Source of the DNA: Betaproteobacteria bacterium | GTDB taxonomy: Bacteria; Pseudomonadota; Gammaproteobacteria; Burkholderiales; Rhodocyclaceae | Assembly: GCA_016709965.1 (NCBI GenBank) | Contig: JADJLT010000001.1 | Coordinates: 2,191,001-2,255,000, forward strand | Direction of reading: 5' to 3' | DNA length: 64,000 nt | In this document: piece by piece, positions 37,112 to 45,470 of the stretch | Position numbering within the stretch: position 1 is the first letter of the stretch | Layout: every line of letters begins with the position of its first letter | The notes under the pieces: generated by a model | Databases searched by the model: none | Told to the model about the DNA's origin: nothing | The model's input: only the letters and a program-made list of their open reading frames with translations | Program-made: the position numbers and the translations under genes

Positions 37112-38041
37112 ATGACTATTCTTGTAATCGCCGAACACGACCACCAGTCCCTCAAGGCCGCCACCCTCAACACCGTCGCCGCGGCTCAAAAGATCGGTGG
37201 CGAAGTGCATGTCCTCGTCGCCGGCAGCAACTGCAGCGCCGCCGCCCAGGATGCCGCCACCCTCAATGGGGTCAGCCTCGTCAAAGTTGCCGACGCTGCC
37301 CACTACCAAAGCCAGACCGCCGAGAACCTGACCGCCCTGGTCATTGCCAACGCCGTCGGCTACAGCCACATCCTCGCCCCGGCTACCACCTTCGGCAAGA
37401 ATCTGCTGCCGCGCGTCGCCGCCTTGCTCGATGTCGCCCAGATCTCCGAAATCACCGGCGTCGACAGCCCGGACACCTTCGTCCGTCCGATCTACGCCGG
37501 CAATGCCCTGGCCACCGTGCAGAGCGCCGACAAAGTCAAAGTTATCACCGTCCGCACCACCGCCTTTGATGCGGTCAACCGGGAAAATGCCGCAAAAATC
37601 GAAAGCATCAGCCCAGCCAACGACACCGCCCAAAGCACCCTGACCAACCGCGAACTGACCAAGTCCGAACGTCCCGAACTCGGGGCCGCCAAGATCATCG
37701 TCTCCGGTGGCCGTGGTCTGGGCAGTGGCGAGAACTACCACACCCTGCTCGAACCGCTCGCCGACAAGCTTGGTGCTGCGCTCGGTGCCAGCCGTGCCGC
37801 CGTCGATGCCGGCTTCGTCCCGAACGATTACCAGGTCGGCCAGACCGGCAAGATCGTTGCCCCGCAGCTTTACATCGCGGTCGGTATCTCGGGCGCCATC
37901 CAGCATCTGGCTGGCATGAAGGAGTCGAAGGTCATCGTCGCCATCAACAAGGATCCGGATGCACCGATCTTTCAGGTGGCGGATTACGGGCTCGTGGCTG
38001 ATCTGTTTGAAACCATTCCGGCCCTCGTTGCAGCCGTCTAA
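37112..38041 (+). CDS. etfA: Electron transfer flavoprotein alpha subunit
   Basis: FAD-binding ETF subunit of 309 residues. The C-terminal FAD domain shows VSGGRGLGSGENY, GASRAAVDAGFVPNDYQVGQ, the GKIVAPQLYIAVGISGAIQH signature and VAINKDPDAPIFQVADYG. It forms the heterodimer with EtfB. The C-rich codon pattern of etfB continues through its first half. Confidence 0.96.
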   Translation: MTILVIAEHDHQSLKAATLNTVAAAQKIGGEVHVLVAGSNCSAAAQDAATLNGVSLVKVADAAHYQSQTAENLTALVIANAVGYSHILAPATTFGKNLLPRVAALLDVAQISEITGVDSPDTFVRPIYAGNALATVQSADKVKVITVRTTAFDAVNRENAAKIESISPANDTAQSTLTNRELTKSERPELGAAKIIVSGGRGLGSGENYHTLLEPLADKLGAALGASRAAVDAGFVPNDYQVGQTGKIVAPQLYIAVGISGAIQHLAGMKESKVIVAINKDPDAPIFQVADYGLVADLFETIPALVAAV

Positions 38042-38075
38042 ACAAACAATTCGCAAGAAACACGGAGAGAAACCC

Positions 38076-39854
38076 ATGAGCACCTATATCGCCCCGATTC
38101 GCGACATGCAGTTCGTCCTCAACGAAGTGGCCGGCCTCGAAGAAATCTGCGCCCTGCCCGGTAACGAGGAATGTTCCGTCGATCTCGTCGAGTCCATTCT
38201 TGACGAAGCCAGCAAGTTCGCCACCGGCGTCCTTGACCCGATCAACAAGGTGGGCGACCAGATCGGTCACGTCTGCAAGGACGGCGTTGTCACGACGGCG
38301 CCCGGCTTCAAGGAAGCCTACAAGCTGTTCGCCGAAACCGGCTGGAACTCCATGCCTTTCGATCCGGAATATGGTGGTCAGGGTTTGCCGGCGGTCGTTT
38401 CGATGGCCGTCAATGAAATGTGGAAGGGCGCCAACATGGCCTTCGGCCTGTGCCCGATGCTGACCGGCGGCGCTATCGAAGCTATTGCCCACCACGCTTC
38501 CGACGAACTCAAGCAGATCTACCTGCCGAAGATGATCGAAGGCACGTGGACTGGCACCATGAACCTGACCGAGCCGAATGCCGGCTCCGATCTGGCCGCC
38601 ATTTCCTCCAAGGCCAAAGCGGTCGGCGACGGCAGCTATCTGGTCAGCGGCACCAAGATCTTCATCACCTGGGGCGAACATGACGTCGCCGAGAACATCA
38701 TTCACCTCGTGCTGGCCCGTCTGCCGGATGCGCCGCCGGGACTGAAGGGCATTTCACTCTTCCTGGTGCCGAAATTCCTGGTCAATGCCGATGGTTCGCT
38801 CGGCAAGCGCAACGACCTGATCTGCGCCTCGATCGAACACAAGCTCGGCATCCACGGCAGCCCGACCGCCGTCATGTCCTACGGCGAGAACGAAGGGGCC
38901 GTTGGCTACCTGATCGGCGACGAGAACAAGGGCATCGGCTACATGTTCACGATGATGAACCACGCCCGCGTCAATGTCGGCCTCGAAGGCGTCGGCATCG
39001 CCGAGCGCGCTTACCAGCACGCGCTGTGGTACGCCCGCGAACGCGTTCAGGGCAAGATCATCGGTGACAACTCAGGCGAAAAGAAGACCATCCTGCATCA
39101 CCCCGATGTCCGCCGCATGCTGATGGACGTCAAGTCGCGCACCGAAGCCATGCGTACGTTGGCTTACTACTCTGCCGCCAACATCGACCGTGCCCATGCC
39201 GGCGATGCGGCTGCCCAATCCCGCGTCGATCTGCTGACGCCGGTCGTCAAGGGCTGGAGTACGGAGCAGGGCGTCGAGCTGTCGTCGACTGCGCTGCAGG
39301 TTTTCGGTGGCGTCGGCTTCGTCGAAGAAACGGGTGCCGCCCAGTATTACCGCGATTCGCGCATCACGACCATTTATGAAGGGACGACGGCGATTCAGGC
39401 CAACGATCTGGTCGGTCGCAAGCTGGCTCGCGAAAAGGTGCCGGGCGCTGCGATGAAGACGCTGATTGCCGAAATGAGCGCAACGGCTGAAGAAATTGCC
39501 GGCGACGCGCAACTGGCAACGATTGCGGTCAACCTGAAAAATGGCATCAATTCCTTGTCGACCGCAGCAGACTGGATTTTGGCCAACTACGACAGCGCCC
39601 CGGCTGCCGTTCATGCTGGTTCCGTGCCTTTCCTCAAGCTGACCGGTATCGTCGTTGGCGGCTGGTTGATGGCCAAGTCTGCAGCGATTGCCGTCAAGCA
39701 CCTTGCCGAAGGAACGACCGACGACTTTTACAAGGCCAAGCTGGCGACAGCGACTTACTTCGCTGCCCACCAGATTCCGTTCGCCGCTGCCTATGCCGCT
39801 GAAATCATCGGCGGTAGCGACTCGGTCTTCGCCCTACCTGAAAACCTGTTCTGA
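38076..39854 (+). CDS. Acyl-CoA dehydrogenase (large form with C-terminal extension)
   Basis: FAD enzyme for the first oxidation step of beta-oxidation, donating electrons to ETF. About 592 residues, longer than classical 380-residue forms. N-terminal MSTYIAPIRDMQFVLNEV and MNLTEPNAGSDLAAIS are typical of the group with an extra N-terminal segment and a C-terminal domain. The ARVNVGLEGVGIAERAYQHA region and the YEGTTAIQANDL late motif are present. ATG 38076 follows CGGAGAGA. It is paralogous to the gene at 50757-52526. Confidence 0.92.
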   Translation: MSTYIAPIRDMQFVLNEVAGLEEICALPGNEECSVDLVESILDEASKFATGVLDPINKVGDQIGHVCKDGVVTTAPGFKEAYKLFAETGWNSMPFDPEYGGQGLPAVVSMAVNEMWKGANMAFGLCPMLTGGAIEAIAHHASDELKQIYLPKMIEGTWTGTMNLTEPNAGSDLAAISSKAKAVGDGSYLVSGTKIFITWGEHDVAENIIHLVLARLPDAPPGLKGISLFLVPKFLVNADGSLGKRNDLICASIEHKLGIHGSPTAVMSYGENEGAVGYLIGDENKGIGYMFTMMNHARVNVGLEGVGIAERAYQHALWYARERVQGKIIGDNSGEKKTILHHPDVRRMLMDVKSRTEAMRTLAYYSAANIDRAHAGDAAAQSRVDLLTPVVKGWSTEQGVELSSTALQVFGGVGFVEETGAAQYYRDSRITTIYEGTTAIQANDLVGRKLAREKVPGAAMKTLIAEMSATAEEIAGDAQLATIAVNLKNGINSLSTAADWILANYDSAPAAVHAGSVPFLKLTGIVVGGWLMAKSAAIAVKHLAEGTTDDFYKAKLATATYFAAHQIPFAAAYAAEIIGGSDSVFALPENLF

Positions 39855-39856
39855 TC

Positions 39857-41500
39857 ATGACCATGCGCACCGATCGCGATGCGATGGAATACGATGTCGT
39901 GATCATCGGCGGCGGCCCGTCCGGGCTGTCGTCGGCGATCCGCATCAAGCAACTGGCTGAAGCCGCCGGCAAGGAAATTTCCGTCTGTCTGTTGGAAAAG
40001 GGCTCGGAAATTGGTGCCCATATTTTGTCCGGCGCCGTGCTTGAACCGCACGCACTGGCTGAGCTTTTCCCTGACTGGCAGGAACGCGGCGCGCCGCTCA
40101 ACACGCCGGCGGGTGAAGATCGCCTGCTGTTCCTGACCGAGAGCGGCTCCTGGAAACTGCCGACGCCGCCGCAAATGGGCAATCACGGCAACTACATCAT
40201 CAGCCTGGGCAATCTGGCCCGCTGGCTGGGTGAACAGGCTGAAGCCCTGGGTGTTGAGATTTACCCTGGTTTTGCTGCGGCCGAAGTTCTCTATCACGAG
40301 GACGGTTCGGTCAAAGGCGTGGCGACTGGCGATCTTGGCATTGGCAAGGAGGGGCAGCAAACCCACAACTTCCAGCCGGGCATGGAGTTGCATGCCAAAC
40401 AGACGATTTTCGCCGAAGGCTGTCGAGGTTCGCTGACCAAGCAGTTGTTTGCCAAGTTTGACCTGCGTGATGGCGTCGATCCGCAAACCTACGGCATCGG
40501 CATCAAGGAGCTGTGGGAAATCGATCCGGCCAAGCACCAGCCGGGGCTGATCGTACACACCGTGGGCTGGCCACTGACTTCCGATACCTACGGTGGCTCC
40601 TTCCTTTATCACCTGGAAAACAACCTCGTCGCCATCGGCATGGTCGTCGGTCTGGATTACAAGAATCCCTGGCTGTCGCCCTACGAGGAATTTCAGCGCT
40701 ACAAGACGCATCCGGCGATCTGCGGTTTCTTTGAAGGTGGCCGCCGCATTTCCTACGGCGCCCGTGCGCTGTCAGAAGGCGGCTATCAGTCCATCCCCAA
40801 GCTGACCTTCCCTGGTGGCCTGCTGATCGGTGATACCGCCGGCTTCCTCAACGTGCCGAAGATCAAGGGCACGCATATGGCGATGAAGTCAGGCATGGTT
40901 GCCGCCGAAGCGGTTTTCGAACATCTCGGCAAGGAAAACGCCGGCAGCGAAGCAACTGAGTACGCCGAGCAAATCAAGAAAAGCTGGCTGTGGGATGAGT
41001 TGTATCAGGTGCGCAACATTCGCCCGGCTTTCAAGTGGGGCTTGTTTGGTGCATTGGCCTATGGCGCCATCGATACCTACGTTTTCAAGGGCAAAGCGCC
41101 GTGGACCATGCATCACCACGACGACCACAGCCAGCTTGGGGACAAGAACGACTACGCGAAGATCGCCTATCCGAAAGCAGATGGAAAGATTACTTTCGAC
41201 CGCCTCTCTTCCGTCTTCCTCTCGGCCACGAACCACGAGGAAAACCAGCGCTGCCATCTGCAATTGAAGGATGAAAGCGTTGCGATCAGCGTCAATTACG
41301 CCAAGTACGGTTCGCCAGAAACCCGTTATTGCCCGGCTGGTGTTTATGAAATTCTTGGTGAGGAAGAGGGCAAGCCGCGACTGCAGATCAATGGGCAGAA
41401 CTGCCTGCATTGCAAAACCTGCGACATCAAGGATCCGACCCAGAACATTAACTGGACGGTTCCGGAAGGTGGCGGTGGACCTAACTATCCAAACATGTAG
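39857..41500 (+). CDS. Electron transfer flavoprotein:ubiquinone oxidoreductase
   Basis: Membrane-associated ETF-QO that passes electrons from reduced ETF to ubiquinone. 547 residues. FAD motif DVVIIGGGPSGLSSAIRIKQ at the N-terminus, quinone region GGWLLIGD-like (GGLLIGDTAGFLNVPKIKGT). The C-terminal 4Fe-4S domain has cysteines in CPAGVYEI and NCLHCKTCDIKDP. It starts 2 bp after the acyl-CoA dehydrogenase, giving a complete fatty-acid-to-quinone path in one operon. Confidence 0.95.
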   Translation: MTMRTDRDAMEYDVVIIGGGPSGLSSAIRIKQLAEAAGKEISVCLLEKGSEIGAHILSGAVLEPHALAELFPDWQERGAPLNTPAGEDRLLFLTESGSWKLPTPPQMGNHGNYIISLGNLARWLGEQAEALGVEIYPGFAAAEVLYHEDGSVKGVATGDLGIGKEGQQTHNFQPGMELHAKQTIFAEGCRGSLTKQLFAKFDLRDGVDPQTYGIGIKELWEIDPAKHQPGLIVHTVGWPLTSDTYGGSFLYHLENNLVAIGMVVGLDYKNPWLSPYEEFQRYKTHPAICGFFEGGRRISYGARALSEGGYQSIPKLTFPGGLLIGDTAGFLNVPKIKGTHMAMKSGMVAAEAVFEHLGKENAGSEATEYAEQIKKSWLWDELYQVRNIRPAFKWGLFGALAYGAIDTYVFKGKAPWTMHHHDDHSQLGDKNDYAKIAYPKADGKITFDRLSSVFLSATNHEENQRCHLQLKDESVAISVNYAKYGSPETRYCPAGVYEILGEEEGKPRLQINGQNCLHCKTCDIKDPTQNINWTVPEGGGGPNYPNM

Positions 41501-41522
41501 TTGAAATCGAGTCGATCGGGGT

Positions 41523-41546
41523 CTTCCCACGGTCGACCGGAAAAAA
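41523..41546 (-). repeat. Dispersed intergenic repeat, copy 3
   Basis: On the minus strand TTTTTTCCGGTCGACCG then TGGGAAG, preceded by TTTTTTGCA. The central TTGA is TCGA here, which makes CGGTCGACCG a perfect palindrome. It lies between the ETF-QO gene and the DUF485 gene, and is the only copy antisense to both neighbours. Confidence 0.65.
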
Positions 41547-41601
41547 TGCAAAAAACGAGAACAGCACAACCGTATTAACCACGCACGTATCAGGAGGGGT
41601 C

Positions 41602-41916
41602 ATGTCACTACCCAGTATTCAGGAAAAAATTCGGGCCAACCCGAAATTTGCCGAATTGGTCGGCAAGCGTACGCGCTTTGCGATCATTCTTTCGCTCGTC
41701 GTTCTGGTGCCTTACTACAGCTTCATGCTGCTGGTTTCGCAACAGCCGCAACTTTTCGCCGCCAAGATCAGTGAAGGCAGCGTCATCACCATCGGCTGGC
41801 CGATTGCTGCGCTGATCGTTATCGGCAGCTGGCTGCTGACAGGTGTTTACATCAGTCGCGCCAATGGCGAATTCGACCGCCTTACCGAAGAAATGCTCAA
41901 GGAGGCTCGTAAATGA
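41602..41916 (+). CDS. DUF485 membrane protein, partner of ActP
   Basis: 104 residues with two membrane helices (FAIILSLVVLVPYYSFMLLV and IGWPIAALIVIGSWLLTGVY) and the conserved YxxFxxLV-type segment plus N..FD..T at the end. DUF485 proteins are encoded immediately before acetate permeases. AGGAGGGG precedes the ATG. The stop overlaps the actP ATG by 4 bp. Confidence 0.92.
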   Translation: MSLPSIQEKIRANPKFAELVGKRTRFAIILSLVVLVPYYSFMLLVSQQPQLFAAKISEGSVITIGWPIAALIVIGSWLLTGVYISRANGEFDRLTEEMLKEARK

Positions 41917-43586
41917 AGCGCTCGATCACTGCACTAATTGCTGGCAGCCTGCTCGCTATCTCGTTTGCTGTCTTTGCCGCTGGTGGCGCCATCGAAGGCG
42001 TCGAGAAGCAGCCGGTCAACGTCAGCGCCATCGCCATGTTCATGGTTTTCGTGCTTGCTACCCTGGGCATCACCAAGTGGGCGGCTGGCAAGAACAAGTC
42101 TACTGCTGACTTCTACACGGCTGGCGGCGGCATTACCGGCTTCCAGAACGGCCTGGCCATCGCTGGCGACTACATGTCGGCTGCGACCCTGCTCGGTCTG
42201 ACCTCGATGGTCTACTTCAAGGGCTACGACGGTTTCATCTACGCCGTGTGCTTCTTCATCGGCTGGCCGATCATCATGTTCATGATGGCCGAACGCCTGC
42301 GCAACCTCGGCAAGTTTACATTTGCCGACATCGCCTCCTATCGTCTCGACCAGAACCGCATCCGCACCTTCGCGGCCATCGGTTCGCTGACCGTGGTCTG
42401 CTTCTACCTGATCGTTCAGATGGTTGGTGCCGGCCAGTTGATCCAGCTGCTGTTCGGGCTGGAATACAACACGGCTGTGATCGTCGTCGGCCTCCTGATG
42501 ATGGTTTACGTGACCTTCGGCGGCATGACCGCAACGACTTGGGTGCAGATCATCAAGGCCTGCCTGCTGCTTGGCGGTGGTATTACCCTGATGCTGCTGA
42601 CCCTGGCGCAGTTTGACTGGTCGCTGGAAAACCTGTTTACCAAGGCAATCCAGAATCACAAGCTGGGCGAGAAACTGATGGTTCCGGGTTCGCTGATGGC
42701 TGATCCGATCTCCGCATTCTCGCTGTCGCTGGGTCTGCTCTTCGGTACTGCCGGCCTGCCGCACATCATGATGCGCTTCTTCACCGTGCCGAACGCCAAG
42801 GAAGCACGCAAGTCGGTGTTCTATGCAACCGGCTTCATCGGCCTGTTCTTCATGGTGACCATGATCCTCGGCGCCGGTGCGATCTATATCGTCGGTACCA
42901 ATCCTGCCTTCTTCGAAGGCGGCCAACTCGGTGGCAAGGTCATCGGCGGCGGCAACATGCCGGTCATGCACCTGGCCAAGGCAGTCGGCGGCGACATCTT
43001 CCTCGGCTTCCTGTCGGCAGTTGCCTTCGCCACCATCCTGGCCGTGGTTTCCGGTCTGGCTCTGGCTGGCGCATCGGCCATCTCGCATGACCTGTACGCC
43101 CGCGTGATCAAGAAGGGTACGGCAACCAGCCAGCAGGAAATGAAAGTTACCCGTATCGCTTCCGTCGGTCTGGGTATCACCGCCATCCTGCTCGGCATCG
43201 CCTTCAAGGACCAGAACGTGCTGTTCCTGGTTGCGCTCGCTTTCGGCGTCGCTTCCTCGGTCAACTTCCCGATGCTGATCCTGTCCATGTACTGGAAGGG
43301 TCTGACCACCCGCGGCGCGCTGTGGGGCGGTATTGCCGGTCTGGTTTCGTCGGTCGGCCTGGTTGTCCTGTCGCCGACCGTGTGGGTCAAGATTCTCGGC
43401 AACAAGGCTGCCATCTTCCCGTACGACCACCCGGCCATCGTTTCGATGACGCTTGCCTTCTTTGTTACCTGGCTGCTGTCGGTTACCGACAAGAGCGTCC
43501 GTGCTGACAAGGAAAAGGAAGCTTTCGAAGAGCAGTACATCCGTGCCCAAACCGGCCTGGGTGCTTCGGGAGCCCACGCTCACTAA
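41913..43586 (+). CDS. actP: Cation/acetate symporter
   Basis: Sodium:solute symporter family, taking up acetate and similar short carboxylates. 557 residues, about 13-14 membrane spans preceded by a cleavable hydrophobic N-terminus (ending VFAAGGA). Visible are the core DFYTAGGGITGFQNGLAIAG and GLPHIMMRFFTVPNAKEAR motifs. Coupled to the DUF485 gene. A terminator follows, then a two-component pair. Confidence 0.95.
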   Translation: MKRSITALIAGSLLAISFAVFAAGGAIEGVEKQPVNVSAIAMFMVFVLATLGITKWAAGKNKSTADFYTAGGGITGFQNGLAIAGDYMSAATLLGLTSMVYFKGYDGFIYAVCFFIGWPIIMFMMAERLRNLGKFTFADIASYRLDQNRIRTFAAIGSLTVVCFYLIVQMVGAGQLIQLLFGLEYNTAVIVVGLLMMVYVTFGGMTATTWVQIIKACLLLGGGITLMLLTLAQFDWSLENLFTKAIQNHKLGEKLMVPGSLMADPISAFSLSLGLLFGTAGLPHIMMRFFTVPNAKEARKSVFYATGFIGLFFMVTMILGAGAIYIVGTNPAFFEGGQLGGKVIGGGNMPVMHLAKAVGGDIFLGFLSAVAFATILAVVSGLALAGASAISHDLYARVIKKGTATSQQEMKVTRIASVGLGITAILLGIAFKDQNVLFLVALAFGVASSVNFPMLILSMYWKGLTTRGALWGGIAGLVSSVGLVVLSPTVWVKILGNKAAIFPYDHPAIVSMTLAFFVTWLLSVTDKSVRADKEKEAFEEQYIRAQTGLGASGAHAH

Positions 43587-43649
43587 GCTCCATATGAAAC
43601 TCTGCGGGTGAGATATCGGGAGAACAGCGCCCGCCGTCTCATTCTTTTC

Positions 43650-43672
43650 GGGGCCTTCGGGCCCCTTTTTTT
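43650..43672 (+). terminator. Intrinsic terminator after actP
   Basis: GGGGCC, TTCG tetraloop, GGCCCC, then seven Ts. It ends 9 bp before the kinase ATG, so the kinase ribosome site (GGAGG at 43674-43678) lies directly downstream; some read-through may link actP to the regulators. Confidence 0.85.
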
Positions 43673-43681
43673 GGAGGTCGT

Positions 43682-44719
43682 ATGAATGCCGATATCGATA
43701 TTCCCTTTCGTGGCATCGTCGAGCAATCCCTGGCCGGCATGTACGTCATTCAGGACGAAGTCTTTCAGTATGTGAATGCGACTTTCGCCGGGATGCTGGG
43801 CTACACGCCGGAGGAAATGACCGGCATGCATCTGCGGGAAGCGGTCATTCCGGCTTTGCAGGATGAAGCCGTTGCCAATTTTCATCGTCGCATCAGTGGT
43901 GCCGTCCCGAGTATCCGCTACACCACGGCGGGGCAGCACCGGGATGGCCACGCTGTGCAGCTTGAAGTGCACGGCTCCAACCTCTTGTATCGCGGCCGGC
44001 CGGCAGTGGTCGGTGTCGGCATCAATATCACTGAGCAGTTGCGGCAGCAGGAAGAGTTGCGCCTGTCGCGCGAACGCCTGCGCGAACTGGCCGCCTATAT
44101 CAATACCGCCCGTGAAGAGCAAAGGGCGCGCATTGCCCGCGAACTGCACGATGTGGTTGGCGGCATGCTGACCTCGATGAAACTGGACATCCACCGGATC
44201 AACCGCCGCATCGATGATCCCGAGCTCAAGGAGATCACCGCCGATCTGTCGCAACTGGTGCAGGAAAGCATCGATACCGTACGAACCATCTCCGAACACC
44301 TGCGCCCCGGCGTGCTCGACCACCTTGATCTGGCCGCCGCCCTGCAAAGCGCCTTGCGCGAGTTTGCCGAACGGACCGAGATCAACTGCGAACTGGACGC
44401 CAAAGATTTTGCCGAGAGCCTCTCGCAGCCGCGCGAGACAGCCGTCTATCGGATCTGCCAGGAGGCGCTGACCAACATTGCCCGTCATGCCCACGCCAGT
44501 CGCGTGATCGTGCGCCTTAGAGCCACTGATGGCTGGTTGCATATGGACATCGAAGATAATGGCCGCGGCATGCCAAGCACGACGCCGACCGGCAAGAGCA
44601 TCGGGCTGATCAGCATGGCCGAACGGGCCAGGGAGTTCGGTGGCCGGTTGTCAGTTCACCCCAGCACGGCCGGGGGCGCTTGCCTCCGGGTCGCGATACC
44701 GCTGGAGGACGCGATATGA
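43682..44719 (+). CDS. PAS-domain sensor histidine kinase, NarX/DegS type
   Basis: 345 residues, soluble. A PAS domain spans residues 8-120 (LGYTPEEMTGMHLREAV). The HisKA_3 dimerisation domain has phospho-His156 in ARELHDVVGGML. The ATPase has QEALTNIARHAHAS and DNGRGMPS. It is coupled to the following NarL-type regulator by a 4-bp ATGA overlap. Its location behind actP suggests it senses carbon or redox state linked to acetate use, but this is only positional. Confidence 0.92.
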   Translation: MNADIDIPFRGIVEQSLAGMYVIQDEVFQYVNATFAGMLGYTPEEMTGMHLREAVIPALQDEAVANFHRRISGAVPSIRYTTAGQHRDGHAVQLEVHGSNLLYRGRPAVVGVGINITEQLRQQEELRLSRERLRELAAYINTAREEQRARIARELHDVVGGMLTSMKLDIHRINRRIDDPELKEITADLSQLVQESIDTVRTISEHLRPGVLDHLDLAAALQSALREFAERTEINCELDAKDFAESLSQPRETAVYRICQEALTNIARHAHASRVIVRLRATDGWLHMDIEDNGRGMPSTTPTGKSIGLISMAERAREFGGRLSVHPSTAGGACLRVAIPLEDAI

Positions 44720-45348
44720 TCGAAATCCTGATGGCCGATGATCATGCCATTTTCCGAAGCGGTGTTCGCCGCCTGCTGTCGGATGAACCGGACATGCGCA
44801 TCGTTGCCGAGGCGGCCAATGGCCAGGAAGCCCTCGATTGCCTGCGCCAGCGCCCATTCGGTCTGGTCTTGCTCGACGTCAACATGTGTGGCCGCAGCGG
44901 TCTGGATACGCTGCGCCGCATTCATGCAGATTGGCCCAGCCAGTCGGTCATCATGCTCTCGATGTACCCAGAGGCCCAGTACGCGTCCATCGCCCTGCAG
45001 TCCGGGGCGCACGGTTATTTGTCGAAGGACCGGGATGCGGACGAGCTGGTGGCTGCCATCCGAATTGCTGCCGGTGGGGGGTATTACCTGCCGCCCGGCA
45101 TCGGCCCCGGTACGCTACTGCAAAGGGGTGACGTTACAGCAACGCCGGCCTGGAAACGTTTGACCGAGCGGGAGTGGCATATCCTGCGCCTGATCGTCAA
45201 AGGGGTCTCGCTGACCGATATCGGCGAAGAGCTCAGCCTTAGCGTCAAGACGGTCAGTACCTATCGCGGTCGCGTACTGGCCAAGCTCGGATTGCACTGC
45301 AACGCCGATCTGGTCCGCTATTGCCTGGAGCACGGCATCGCGGAATGA
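44716..45348 (+). CDS. NarL/LuxR-family response regulator
   Basis: 210 residues. The receiver has acidic DD at 8-9, Asp54 as phospho-acceptor (VLLDVNMCG) and Lys in LSKDRDADEL. The C-terminal LuxR helix-turn-helix is LTEREWHILRLIVKGVSLTD followed by LSLSVKTVSTYRGRVLAKLG. ATG 44716 overlaps the kinase stop. Cognate regulator of the adjacent kinase. Targets are unknown; the beta-oxidation operon 120 bp downstream is a natural candidate. Confidence 0.93.
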   Translation: MIEILMADDHAIFRSGVRRLLSDEPDMRIVAEAANGQEALDCLRQRPFGLVLLDVNMCGRSGLDTLRRIHADWPSQSVIMLSMYPEAQYASIALQSGAHGYLSKDRDADELVAAIRIAAGGGYYLPPGIGPGTLLQRGDVTATPAWKRLTEREWHILRLIVKGVSLTDIGEELSLSVKTVSTYRGRVLAKLGLHCNADLVRYCLEHGIAE

Positions 45349-45470
45349 GTGAAATCGTCATCCAATTTCAATATCAGAAAGTTCTGACAGCAACGATGGA
45401 ATTATCCGGCATGAATTGATCGGCAACCGGCCTAGGCTCCTTGTTCTAAACCAACAACAAGGAGACAAGC

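Noticed and set aside
34615..41565. Shared 13-mer ACGAGAACAGCAC upstream of the acyl-CoA synthetase (about 34618) and of the DUF485 gene (about 41556)
   Set aside because: A 13-base match between two places is expected many times by chance in 64 kb, and the flanks do not match.
41934..43583. Very long open frame antisense to actP
   Set aside because: The codon bias of actP on the other strand explains the lack of stops, and the predicted protein is low-complexity and rich in His, Gln and Asp.
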